This document shows, piece by piece, positions 41,535 through 52,429 of a stretch of 64,000 nucleotides of DNA. Below the pieces are notes generated by a model, which did no database searches, was not told where the DNA came from, and saw only the letters and a list, made by a program, of their open reading frames with translations. Origin of the DNA: Prorocentrum cordatum (taxonomy: Eukaryota > Sar > Dinophyceae > Prorocentrales > Prorocentraceae); contig CAUYUJ010018322.1 of NCBI GenBank assembly GCA_963575745.1, forward strand, positions 139,609 through 203,608. Direction: 5' to 3'. The first letter of the stretch is position 1, and every line of letters begins with the position of its first letter. Made by a program: the position numbers and the translations under genes.

Positions 41535-42580
41535 CGGAGACACCTGGAGACGTTGCGCTGACTTGGCTCAGTCTCCTGGCAGTGCCTGGGACTTACCTTC
41601 AGGACACAAGGGAGGGCAGAGAGAAGACGATGCTTGTGTTGGACGTTTCCCACCTTGGGGTCCTTGTCTGGCACGTTAAAAATGAGGTGCATCACGGCAA
41701 ACCCTATTTTGATATCTGCGAGCCTGGTCATCAAGGTCGTGCACCACTTTGGGAATTCATCCACATCCGAGACGTGAGGCATTATGAGTGCTGCGACGTG
41801 CACCCCGTACCTCCATGCATGTCGGTAGCTACTAAGGAGGATGGCACTCTCAAGGGATTCATGCTCGAGCAGAAGGGCCCCTTGGAGTCGCTCCTTCGGT
41901 TCTCCGCCATGAAAGCGTTTCCTGGACTAACTGTGTTCTACCTCAAGAAAGCGATTTCGTACTTCGAAGTTCCCGTGACCAAGCGGCTACCGACATTGGA
42001 ATACGACCTAGTGAAACTTCTCGTGCAGTTTTTGTTGCCTGGTTTGAAGGCTGACGAGATCGAGCATATCTTGAGCATGCGGCATGCCAAGATCCCAACG
42101 AAGTTCAGCAGCATCCTTGGCTCAGATGACGTCGGCGTCTTGATCGACGACGTCGCCGACAAAGACGACAGGGAGCAGCTGAAGAAACATGCATCTGAAT
42201 ACAAGCGGCAAGTAGCTGCTGCCACGCAACGTGCCGAAGCCAGGGCCAAAGCAAAGGCCAAGGCTGCCGCTAGGAAGAGGGCCCCTAAACAAGCAGTGAT
42301 TCAGCCAGCTGATCTGCTGGACATCGAGAAGGCCAAATCATTCTTGCCAGACGTAGCAGGGTGTCGGCTCTCGCTCGAGCGCTACTGGGACTTACGAATT
42401 CGCGTATCGTATCCTACGGAGATGGCCCCATTCTCGACCAGCAGGGTCTACGAGGAAGGTGACGACGTCACCTTCAAACTTGCGGTGTCCTACTGCCTGA
42501 AGTGGGCTTGGGAGCATCACATGAAGCTCAAGAATCTAGCTGTGTGCCCATTTACTTTTGCGCATGGGCCGATCGTTTGA
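41535..42580 (+). CDS. Exon 4: C-terminal part of the element protein, about 348 codons
   Basis: Continues in phase from exon 3 to a TGA at 42578. First comes a domain of about 110 residues with an LDVSHLGVLVWHVK strand-rich segment and a Cys/His pair (YECCDVHPVPPC). Next is a helical region (LEYDLVKLLVQFLLPGL, EIEHILSMRHAKIPTKF). Then an Ala/Lys linker with RAKAKAKAAARKR (about 42240-42290), probably a coiled coil with nuclear-signal character. Last is a compact C-terminal module, SFLPDVAGCRLSLERYWDLR, IRVSYP and KLAVSYCLKWAWEHH, ending VCPFTFAHGPIV. I recall this kind of terminal module in multi-copy dinoflagellate hypothetical proteins, unverified here. Function unknown; DNA or partner binding is an inference. 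Confidence 0.7.
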
Positions 42581-44164
42581 TCGCACATCTTTTAGTCACA
42601 GAGTCTCTGGGGCACCGCCTGCGTCTGACATTTAGGAGGCTCTCGGGACGAGCGCTTCACTGTAGGGGTCAATGTGCAGTGAGGCTACCTGCTAGTGCAA
42701 GCAGTGCATGCGTACGCGTGAACTATCCAACATAACAAACGATAATATCAACACACATGTTCGCACTACGATCATGCGCACGTGTACGTGTGGTAGGGTG
42801 GGTACTCTACGTTACTACGTCGGGACCCGCACTGCTGTTCTCCTCAGGTTGGTAGTGTCCCCGAGCTTAGGTTTTTGTTTCTCGTAATTGAGCGTTTGAT
42901 GTTGAGTGGCAGCACCTGCCGCAACTGATATCATGCAAGATGGCTGCTAGCGAGTCGCGGTTATGTACACCGCGTGCCGTGAGACACGTTCGATTGGTGA
43001 TAATCGTTCTGCCCGTGCTGGTGGAAAATGTCGAGGAGTTACGTTGATAACACTTGAGCCAAGGGGGTCATACCGCTGTGATGTTAGAACGCTGCAAGGC
43101 GTGCGAGGCCAGCCAAGACTCCTGATCCTCCACCTCCTCATTCCTCTCCTCCCCACGCCGCTGCCGTCCTATCTACGAGGCTTCGCCCAATCCGCCACCT
43201 CGCTACGTCTTCTGAGGAGCTAGGGTCATATGTATGTTGGGTCTCGCCTATTCCGCTGCCTACCCAGACGAACGAAGATCAACAACGTCAATTTGAACAC
43301 TCCAAGGGGAGCGCAAAATCACCCAACAAACAACCGAACTATCAAGTCTGAACAACAATACGGAGAGGGAGAAATACAGACACTAACGAAATACAAAGAG
43401 ACTGTCGCACGCACGAGTGTACGCAAGCAGAACGGCGCACGCAGACACCAACCTGTGCCCGTACATGCACGCACCCGCATGACCAAACACGTGAAATCAT
43501 TACGGAGTGAAACGGCCTGCGGCCTGCAGTGTAACATAACCTGGGAAACTAACCCCACAAACCAAGAACGGTCTGAGCGTGCGTTGGGGATCACAAGCAC
43601 GGACGGACCATCGCGACGACGATCATGCCAACGACGATGGTGGTGGTCGTAGCGATGATGATGCGATGGTGGCGGCGGCGTTCCAATCAGATTTGTTGAA
43701 TTCATGGTAGCACGGAAGGCGATCGCGATGGTGGCGGTGTTCACGGGACGCATCGCCATAAGAGGGATGACTTTCGCTGGACACATTGAGCCTCTAGGGC
43801 GCTTCTAGGAGCCACGGAGATGTTGCGAGTGTTTGAGGCGGGTCAGGGCCGTGCGCAACTCTGAATCGTGCAGTGCAGCGCCTCTGCACCGACTTGGGCG
43901 CGTGACACCCACTTCGGCGCCCGAAATTCCGACTCGGGGCACGCCAAGTTTAGTAGGCTCGCGCGTCGTCAAGAGTCCGTTGCGTTGTTGACCTTGGAGA
44001 TGGCGTCACCTGGATGTCCGAACCAGTCGTGGTTCGGCACCCACGTGGCGCGTGCTCGGGGATCAACAGTGCAATCGTCACGAGACGATTGTGAACCTAC
44101 CACGCTGTGTACGCCACGTCGATGGTGGGGTGTCGAACGCTTTCCTGAGGGGTCCAAGGCGTTG
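42581..44164. other. 3' flank and right subterminal region of the element
   Basis: No supported coding sequence. GATGGTGGCGG/GACGACGATC-type short repeats occur at about 43600-43760 and CACGC/GCGTG-rich sequence near 42700-42800. The 1.6-kb length is enough for a 3' untranslated region and subterminal binding sites. Confidence 0.45.
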
Positions 44165-44251
44165 TATTAGTGATATATTAGGCTGCCCATGGTTGAGCGC
44201 AAACCCCATCTACCCCGACCCCATATCAGTTCCCCTTACTGTGACGACGGC
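44165..44251 (-). repeat. Right terminal inverted repeat of the 10.7-kb element
   Basis: The complement of 33545-33640; the core on the plus strand reads ATCTACCCCGACCCCATATC. Immediately outside it lies GAC/GAT/GGC-rich sequence (44250-44420). Confidence 0.85.
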
Positions 44252-46870
44252 GACGATGGCAGCGGCGATGATACGTTCAACGGCGCAGCATTGCCGCCAA
44301 ACACGCATGCGAGTGCCGACGCTGGCGGCGCAAGTGGAGACTGTGAGGATCGCAATGACGACGGCGATGGCGACGGCGATGACGGCGAAGAAGGCGCATG
44401 ACGATGGCGGCGATGAGGATGCCGATGTCAACGGTGCGCATCTTGTATTACGGCCAACTCCGCGTCAGCTGGCACGCGGCAAGCGTTCGCGGGCACACCG
44501 CAAACAAAAGTTTAGAAACAGAAGGGATCTCTCTGGTTTGAATAATCATCGCTGCTGAGCACAGTCGAATTCGGAATGTGCCCGGCAAGAGATGCTGACA
44601 CTGCGGCCTCTAGGGTTCCAGAAGAGATGCAGCCGAGATAGCCGAAGTTCGCTGTCGGCTTCCACGTCGTCGCGAGAACGTTGCGCGCTGGGCGGCAACG
44701 CGGGCGTCTGCGTCGCGGCGCGTTCGGCACTTGCGATCGCCATGCGCGCTCATCAGATACATTGCCTTCTCGCCGTGGAAATCGGCGCTCAGGGGTACGC
44801 AGTGCCAAATTGCCGCGTCTCGTCGTTGATTTTTGCGCCCGCGTCACATTCCCCATCGTCGCGGGCGGCGCCGGTGAGTTGCCGCGCGCCGTCCTGGGAG
44901 ATCCCATGCTGTGATTGACCGCGTTCAGGCGCGCGAAATCCCCTCCCCTTCCGCTGCGCGCGGAGCGGCTGGCCCCGCAGGGCTGGTCGGCCGGGCAGCC
45001 CAGCCTTTCGGGGGGCGGCCATGAGGCGCTCGCGCCGAGACCGATGCGCCGCGCCAGGCAAACGGGCGGCGCCGAAGATCAAGGCGGCAACGGGAGCAGC
45101 ACCGACGACGGCGAATTGCGATCAGAACTCGCATGGCCGACGACGCGGCACAACAATGAGACTGCGCCGCGCGGCTGGTCTGGGGGCGCGCGCGCGCGCG
45201 AACTGCCCCGCGGGCGACGCGGGAACTGGGGGGTGAGCGATGTAATGCTGATATCTGGCGATGAGCGGCGCGTTGGGCGATGGGCGAGGATCCCGCCGAT
45301 ATCTGCGATTGCGCGACGCGCGACGTCGCTCGCGTGATGCGACGGTCGCGCGTCAATCAGAACACCACAACTCCCTCTTGTCGAATAGTTGCTTCGACAG
45401 GACCCCGGCGGGGGGCGTCGCTCGGCGGACGCTGCCCTGCGCCGCGCGCCATGCCGCGGCGTTCGTTGCCCCCGGCGACATGCAGTTGCCCCGACGATTG
45501 TAGCCCGACCCGCCTTTGCGACGCATCGCCGCGTTGGCGGCAACGGCATCTCCGTCTGAGGCTTGCCAGAATTCACCTTCGATCGCCGCCTCGCCCGGGC
45601 GCAAATGCAGCGCGCCCCCGCGGCTAGGCCGCCCGCGCCGCAGGGCGGCCAGGTGCGACGCGCGAAACGGCGCGCCCGTGCGTTTCGCCCAGTCCAAGGC
45701 CCACGACGCGCGACCCAGAACAGATGTTCGCCACCAGTGAAGGCCACCATCTGCCTGGAAACAATGTCTGCGATCGCTGCGCTGTCTGCGTGCGATGGAA
45801 AATGTCTCGCGGCGCCGGGTGATCCCACGCCTTCCCTCCGCCGCGAAGCACGACGGTAGTTTGCTCGAGTGCAGCACGTTCGCGCGCGCGGGGCATCGTG
45901 GAATTTCGACACTATTGCCGCAGGGCACAGGCGGTCGTGCATCTCGACGTGCAACTTCAACAGCTCACCCGACACTTTTTCGTGCCCCATCACATCTGGA
46001 GGTTCTATCTGCGAGCAGATTCCACAACGCCATTACCAGAGTCACGAAACAGCGCCCACGCTCCTGCCGAGGGCTTCCGCAAGGAGAGGCGCCCCGCAGA
46101 AAGCGCGCGGCGATTGTTCTAAGGCGCAGTTAGATGCTGGAGAGCCGCGGCGGATTCGGACACTTCGTGCCGGACAGAGTCCTGCTACGCCATGCGCGAT
46201 CGACCTTCGAGCGCTGATGTGGCAGGTGCCGCTGCGCTGCGCCATCGCGTCACTTCGAACTCGAAGTTGCTCGCGCGGATTGCGCGCAACGGCAGAGCGC
46301 CATGAACATTGTCGACGCCATCGTTTCATGTTCGAGGAAACGTGCATGGGTTATCCGAGCACGTGGTCGGTTGGCCAGCAGATCTGCTCCAAGCGTGGGC
46401 CTCCCGCGACGCCGCCCCGAGACCCGAGGCGCTGGAACTGCTGCGAGCTGCCGCGCTCTTCGGCACAACTGTCCGCCATGCCATCGCGCGCGCCATGCGC
46501 CTCGTCGTTTGTGAGCTCGCCCAGAAAGCCAGGCGCTGCCCTGGCGGCTGATCGCGGCCGCGCCAGGTGCCGACGCGGCGTCGGGCAGGCGCGCGCGATG
46601 CGCGCGCGATGTTTTGTCACATGCGCACTAGGTGGCAGCAAGTTGGGCATGCTCTTATCTTGCGCACAGAAAGCCACGATCTCCTGTCCGCCGATCTTGA
46701 AGGAGTGCCCCTCGGGGGGGGGGGGAGGGGCGGGGGGTCGCTCGGGGGGGCCCGCGCATGAGGCCAGACGCACTGCCAGGCAGTTCCCCCGCCGATGCAG
46801 AACGACTTGCGCCGAAAGTCGGCCGCGCCACTGTTCGCTTGGGCAGCCGCGGCGGCCGGTCCGCAGACGC
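44252..46870. other. CpG-rich interval with fragmentary frames
   Basis: GAC/GAT/GGC-rich sequence to 44420, then sequence dense in GCGC and CGCG (for example GCGCGCGCGCGCG near 45190). Minus-strand frames around 45080-45990 are long in all three phases, so the open frames reflect composition. Some stretches read plausibly, but no conserved motif could be assigned. Possibly an old retroelement. Confidence 0.4.
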
Positions 46871-46871
46871 C

Positions 46872-47130
46872 TTGCGCATCGCTTGTCGTGGCGCCGACAT
46901 CGCAGAGCGGATTTCGCTCAGGAAACGATTGGGTGGGCCCGGAATGTCCCAGATAATTTCGCCCCAGGTTTCGAGGTGAATTTCGCGCGGGTGTTTTTCT
47001 TTTTTGCTGGGAAGGAAGACCATAACGAACCCACGTCAAATTCACTTCGTTTTTTCGCTCGCCGCTTCGGGCAACAATCCACGCAGACATCCACTGCAGC
47101 ACGTCTGCGAGGCAGGTGCAATGACGCTTG
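46872..47130. repeat. Dispersed repeat K, copy 1 (other copy 48432-48700)
   Basis: Shares ATCGCAGAGCGGAT(T/C)TCG, GGTGGGCCCG, AATTTCGCCCC, TTTCGAGGTGAATTTCG and GCAGCACGTCTGC in order with 48432-48700 over about 220 bp, at roughly 75% identity. Confidence 0.75.
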
Positions 47131-48100
47131 TGGCGTTCGTGATTTCTCGGGGCGGAGAGGACCGCCGCGGCGCGTTTCGTCGATGCAAACAATGAGGCGA
47201 AGCGGCTGGCTGGCGCAGGGCCCCGCCGTGGTTTTGGCAAAGTGGGGCGGATTGGCTCGCGCGTAACGCAGGATAGCTATGGGCCCCGCTGGCGAAGCTA
47301 TTGCAACCTCAAGTCGACTTTCTGAACGACGGGCTCGTGCGGCGCCATTGCCTGGCCATTCCTTGTCGGCGGGCGACGCACGGGCGACTCATGCGCGACG
47401 CACCTTTTGTCGCGAAAGGGGCGGGTCAGCACGTTGGTCGTTTCATGTGGCGTCAACGCGCACCACCTCTGGCAAGTGCGCGAGCGTCTGCGCGCTGCGT
47501 CCGACCAGAAGCTCGCAAGCCCCAGGCTCAGTGAGGGCGGCTTTGATTTTGCGGGAAGGCCCTTCGCCTACTGCAGGCGCAGTAGCGGCCTTGATCGCAT
47601 CTCCGGCTACAAGCAAGCGCGACGGCGCTTCTGAGCTCGCCATGTACCGAGTGCGCGACGTCGTTTTTGAGCTCGCGCATGTCGTTCATCAGCGTCGCCC
47701 GACCCCGCGGCCTGTCGCGCTCCTTGCTCCTGAGCTCGCGTAAGAACAGCTTGTCGGCAATCCCATTGGCCTGACAAGCTCAAGCAATTCTAACCGTTGA
47801 CCTCGCGAGCGGCGATCTGCGCGTCGACGCCTCCAGGGCCGACAATCCCAAAGGCCTGCTTGAATTCGAAACCCATGGTTGCACTGCCCCTTGAGCCGCG
47901 CCGGCAAAGGCACCGATGCCCGAGCGACGGAGCGACGTGCGACATTCTGCGCGAACGAAATGGGCACGGAAAGGATGGGTACAATGCCCAACAGGAGTCC
48001 CTGCTCATTTTGAATAGGATTCGCTGTCCGCGCCGCGGCGGCCTGTGCCCATGTGAAACAGAAGGCCGCCTGCCCAACAGCGGCCGCTGCTGGTCTGGGA
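47131..48100 (-). other. Fragmentary minus-strand coding-like sequence
   Basis: The minus strand between about 47440 and 47770 reads LFLRELRSKERDRPRGR, then MNDMRELKNDVAHSVHGEL, and in another frame MASSEAPSRLLVAGDAIKAA. These are helical, charged, protein-like stretches with frame changes. No family recognised; a decayed gene or gag-like ORF is possible. Confidence 0.25.
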
Positions 48101-48169
48101 CAACATTTGTTGTCGGGCGTTGTGCCCATGTTTTCCGCGCCCATTTCGGGCGCCCAAAGCATCGGGGGG

Positions 48170-48310
48170 TCCGAGCAGATGGGGTCGGAGGATCGCGCCG
48201 TCGTCGTCGTCGTCGTCATTGTCGTCGTAACGGGGCGTAGCGGGCGCATTTTTCGTGCCCACCTCGGGCGCCCAAACCCTCGGGGGGCCCTCCCCCCGCT
48301 CGCCCGCGCC
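48170..48310. repeat. FB-B related block and GCGCCCA duplication
   Basis: CCGAGCAGATGGGGTCGGAG and GATCGCGCCG match one arm of the 4356-4494 foldback. A GTC run and CATTGTCGTCGTAA follow, as at 58500-58605. Flanking GTGCCCA...TCGGGCGCCCAAA blocks (48120-48165 and 48250-48290) are direct repeats. Confidence 0.65.
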
Positions 48311-48431
48311 CGACGGCCGCGCTCGGGGCCTCCCCGCCGAGGGCCGCGCGGGCGCCTGCCCGGCGAGCTCGCGCGCCCCTGCGGGCCCGGTGCGGCGGGA
48401 GAGCGGGCTCTGAGCTCTCGGCCTTTCTCGC

Positions 48432-48700
48432 AGCGCCAGCGTCGCAGAGCGGATCTCGGTCGGGGACAAGGACAGGGTGGGCCCGTGGTGTCCTGGAGAA
48501 TTTCGCCCCCGCTTTCGAGGTGAATTTCGTGCGTGTTTTTTTGGCCAGGGATGAACTAACACAAATCCACGCCGAATTCACGTCGTTTGTTTCACTCGCC
48601 GTTTCGGGTTTTAGCATTGACGGAAATCCATGCAGAAATCCGTTGCAGCACGTCTGCAAGGTCGGTGCAGTGAGATTGGAGAGCTGGCTCTGAGATCTCG
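48432..48700. repeat. Dispersed repeat K, copy 2
   Basis: See 46872-47130. It overlaps the downstream end of the minus-strand frame reported at 48500-49902, so that end of the frame is not protein coding. Confidence 0.75.
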
Positions 48701-49902
48701 GCCTTTTCGTCGTGGCGACCGCCGCCAAGTGAAGCGCGAGCTCCTCGTTCTCGGCGGCCTTCTTGAAGTTCGCGGCGCCTGTCGTCTTATCGCCGACCAT
48801 GGCGCGCTTCGCTTTGACAGTAAACGTATAGAGCTCACAATTGTACTTAGCCTTGTCGGACTCCACGCGCAGGCGCCAGTACTCGCAAGCGAACGCATCG
48901 GTCGACGGCGACGGCATGATGAACACGTTCGGGGCGCCGCCCACGAAGACGCTGACCTCGAGAACCCTGGGCGGGCAAGTCACGATGTCCATGGTCGACG
49001 GCGCCACCGATCGAGCACCGGGCACTGCGACGTAGCATCCCGCTGCAAGCTTCCCGGCTACAAGCGCAGCCCTGCATGGTTTCTTCATGGGCCTGGCGCG
49101 TGGCATCCCATTTCTGCGATGCAGCGCAATCGGCGCGGAAAAGACCATGCCCTTGATTTCGTTGGCGGTGCAGTCGTTGTCGGTGGCCGCATCGCAGCCA
49201 GGGCAGTTGTCCATGAGCTCTCTCCCTGCCCTTGCAAGTGACGAACAGCTCCCCTTGGATGTGAGGCCCTCGCTGTCAAGCCCGCCATCGAGCTTGGCCG
49301 TCAGGGAGGTATCAGTTCCAGCGCCACTGGCGTCCATGATCTTCCACATTTCCTATATTGCACGGGGCGCCCCCTGCGAAGGCCGTCGGAGTCGAAGGTG
49401 GGGTGCCTACCGCGATGTTGCATTGAGCGCGGCCGTCTGGCCCAAGCCCGAAGCCTTGCCGACCCCAGCATGTTGCGTGACAGTCGCCGTGCCAACAAGG
49501 CGACGAGACGCCAGCTTCCGGCGGATGCGTCGGGCCAGCCCCCGAGCCGCCATCCATTTGCTGGATGAGCTCCTCAAGGATCGCCCACGACGCGACAGGC
49601 CTCTCGTCCGCGGCGCCCTTGCCTTTGCCCTCGGCGCCCTTGCCTGCGCCACTCGTGTTGTCGCTCTTCTTCCCGAGGAGTTCGTCCACGACGGCAGTCA
49701 TGAGTCGGCCCTTCAGCGACTCTGCGTCCGATGGGTCCAGCGAAGCATTCGCGAGCAACCCCTTCGCGCGCAGCAGGGCGCCGTTCGCCTGCTTCGCCGC
49801 CTCGCGCGCGTCGGGCTTGGAGGGCAGGACCAAGCCGGGTTTGGTGGCGCATCTTGCGAGCCCGTCCTCGACGCGGTCCTTCGTCGCCGTGCGCCAAAAC
49901 AA
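48500..49902 (-). pseudogene. Minus-strand gene fragment with a frame break, unrecognised
   Basis: Frame 1 (49902 to 49312, 196 codons) has KPDAREAAKQANGALLRAKG, SLKGRLMTAVVDELLGKK, a Gly/Lys linker and ASWAILEELIQQMDGGSGAG, then SPCWHGDCHATCWGRQGFGL, a Cys/His cluster. Near 49350 the sense passes to a second frame reading MDASGAGTDTSLTAKLDGG, ARAGRELMDNCPGCD and STDAFACEYWRLRVESDKAK to about 48700, after which it runs into repeat K. The CPGC and CHATC clusters could bind zinc. Composition is more protein-like than the neighbouring CpG-rich sequence. Either a decayed gene or two exons with an unseen short intron. Confidence 0.35.
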
Positions 49903-50990
49903 CGCGGCGTTTACCGCTGGATTTGGCGCGCAGTCGATGGGGGATTTTGAGGTCCGCCCGCAGCTTAAAACATTCGCTTGATACCATGCGGTCGCAAGGC
50001 GCCGAGTGGCCGAGCAGTGGCGAGAGTTTCCTGGTCAAGCCAACGCTGGGCATGCCGCCTCACTTTTGATGACGTGTTCGACCATGCCTGGCACGCCCAT
50101 GGCTTTCGGAGGCTGTGACTTCAGCCCCCTCTCACAGATTTCCAGTCGGGCTGTCTGCCCATGGCTGATGCGGCATCAACGGTGACCAACAAAGTTATGG
50201 TACCGCGTCTCGCCTCAACTACGCTGAACATGCCTGCCGCCATCGCTACCGTTGCCACATCAAGGACAGTGGAAGCAGCCGCTACCGCCACGATCCTGGT
50301 GGCGACAAGCGTCCACGCGCGTCGCGCCCCGACGATGGGTGCGACGCGCCCCCTCGCGAGCGCCGGATTAGGGACAGAGCCCACTGCGGCGCGGCGCCGC
50401 CGCCGCGGTAGAAACCACCGCGGCGCGCGGCGAGGGAGCAGCGTACGGGCCGGACACCTCTGGACGCAAAGCCACCGTCGCATCCGACGCGCGCAACACG
50501 GCGCGCCAGGTGTGGGTGGGTGGGGGAACCCAACAGGCAGCGGGCCTGCACGCGCATGCGGCAATAGCGATCGCCTGCGCGGCGCCGCGGCGCGCGCGCG
50601 CGCCCCCTGACGGGCCTCGCGCGCACCTGCGAGCCCCGCCTGCGCAGCGGCGCAGCGAGGGCGCGCGCGCGCTCGGGCCCCTCCCCGCGCGCGCGCGCCT
50701 GCCGCAGGACGCGCGCCGCGCGCGTCGACTGCCGGCCGCGCGCGGCTGCCCGCTGCCCCCCCAGCGGATTGCGCCCGCGAACAAGCGAGCTTGTGCGCCC
50801 ACAATCGACACCGCCACCAGTGCCGTCACCACCACCATTGCCGCCCCCGTCGGCTGCCGACCACGACAGTCGCGACCACTAGGCTGCACATGTTACACAT
50901 ATATTTGCCGTTGCCGATGGCGCCCGCAAGAAAAAGGATGAGGCGGGGGGGAGAGGAGGAAGGACGGGGAGGAGTAAGATGACGAAGGGA
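49903..50990. other. CpG-rich interval with GCGCGC hairpin-prone sequence
   Basis: 50570-50770 is dominated by CGCGCG/GCGCGC steps. Frames open on both strands in several phases are composition effects. No repeat period and no gene could be established. Confidence 0.5.
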
Positions 50991-51508
50991 TGGGATAGCG
51001 GTGGCGGGTTGACTTCGGACGTCTGCTGCACCGCGTTGAGTGCATCGCCAACGAGTTTGGCAACCAGCGGCAACGCCGCGTGGACGACCCACTTCACGAC
51101 AGTACATTTCACGCCGTTCGCAATCACGTCCTTGAGCAAACCACTCTTGCTTTGGTTGCACACGACGTCGGTGTTCATGACGCCGATCTCGTCAGATTCT
51201 CGTACTCTCTCTGGACGCTGTCGTGGACGCTTGCAAGCCCATGCCAAGCATGAGTTGCCCCCCCAAGCACCCAGTCGGGTCTCGTCCTCCTCGTTCTTTG
51301 CGAGGCGCGGGTGGTAGGGTCATTGCTTTACCTTCGCGTGCGCTTGAGTGTACGGGCTGACCTCGCCAACCACAACGTCATGCTGAATGGCGGCCAAGAA
51401 GAAACCTGACGCTTTCATGATCTGCACGCGCCCGCGCGCGCGACGCCACTGGACGACCTCGCCTCCGCGGTTGTTCTCCATAGTCCTAACGTGTAAGCAG
51501 TGAAGCAC
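50985..51508 (-). CDS. Possible minus-strand exon pair, unrecognised
   Basis: Two minus-strand frames read like protein: 51508 to 51320 (MENNRGGEVVQWRRARGRVQ, IMKASGFFLAAIQHDVVVGE) and 51247 to about 51000 (ERVRESDEIGVMNTDVVCNQ, GVKCTVVKWVVHAALPLVAK, LVGDALNAVQQTSEV). The second contains a hydrophobic stretch of about 20 residues. They are on the same strand 70 bases apart and could be exons of one gene, but no clear splice pair was found. No family recognised. Confidence 0.25.
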
Positions 51509-52064
51509 GTGTTGGTTTTACTGCTTACGTTTCTGGCGCTCCTTGAGCTCCGCATTGCCTCATCACGCGTTGCTCACATCTGCGTCGTACTCGTCGCACA
51601 GCACTTTAAGTTCTCGGTAACATGGCGTCGTCTTGGACTCCTTTACGTTTCTCGTTTCAGAACACATAGCTCAAACCCGCTCCATATAAGCGGACGCACA
51701 ACTCCATAGAGGCGACCGCATTTACAAGCTACAACACATCATAGCCAAGCCGGGCTACGGTGCGCGCGGCCATGATTGGATGACGTGCAAGACCTGATGG
51801 CACATGCGAACTGCGGGTGCGAGTCGAACGACGGCTACGCAGTCCCGTTTGCAAATGACGATGGCGACGGCCAGCGAGCAACGAATCGTAGCGAATTGCG
51901 AGCATGTGCTAATCGGGTGCAAGCGTAGATGCACACGTACTTACAAGCGTCCACGCTTGCAATATAATTTCGTGTACATGTAGTAACATGTGGATGTATC
52001 AGTGTGTAGTACGAGTCGGCCTATTACTTTTTCAAGCGCGCATCTGCAAATATATGACAATGCA
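51509..52064. other. Interval without a supported gene
   Basis: AT-richer than the sequence to its left, with short frames only. A clear composition change occurs at about 51.5 kb. Confidence 0.5.
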
Positions 52065-52142
52065 TGTACATCCATATATATATACATATTTATATGTATA
52101 TATATATAGATATGTATACACGTATATATATATATACATGCC
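52065..52142. repeat. TATA/ATAT-rich tract
   Basis: TATATATACATATTTATATG and ATATATATAG-type sequence. With 61183-61240 it is one of the two AT-rich tracts in the window. Confidence 0.85.
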
Positions 52143-52429
52143 CAGCAATTTGCAGCGGGAATACGCACGAGCTCAGATCAGAACGCCCGTTGAGTCGAAA
52201 CTCTCGGTGTACACATGTGTGTACATGTTTGTGTGTACGAGTATGTCAACATTGTAAGTACAGTTACAACTGGTCGATGTTTGTGACGATCTACGTCTTC
52301 CAGAACCCGCTATATTTGCATATTTGGTTACCACCCTCTGCAAAGGTACTTGATATTCGTTGTAGCACAGTTAGTACAATGGTACGAAAGGGTGAGAGTT
52401 GCGACAGGCTTGCTACACAACGAACATCA

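Larger units (their letters stand above)
33545..44251 (+). mobile_element. Candidate new DNA transposon of about 10.7 kb with long inverted ends and a multi-exon transposase-like gene
   Basis: The ends are inverted copies of each other. 33566-33605 matches the complement of 44191-44230 at 36 of 40 positions, with 26 bp unbroken; 33545-33565 matches the complement of 44231-44251 at 15 of 21. Inward similarity continues with small gaps to about 33640 and 44165. Nearly all non-repetitive coding sequence of the window lies between them on one strand, in four exon-like pieces joined by phase-compatible splice sites. The order is left end, 0.8 kb, exons, 1.6 kb, right end. A DDE-like triad in exon 3 supports a transposase. 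No target duplication could be read because the outer limits of the arms are diffuse. Not matched to a named superfamily; a host gene that happens to lie between inverted repeats is the alternative. Confidence 0.7.

Noticed and set aside
45869-47266. A 465-codon plus-strand ORF
   Set aside because: The antisense strand is equally open, composition is Arg/Ala-rich, there are no recognisable motifs, and it overlaps repeat K.
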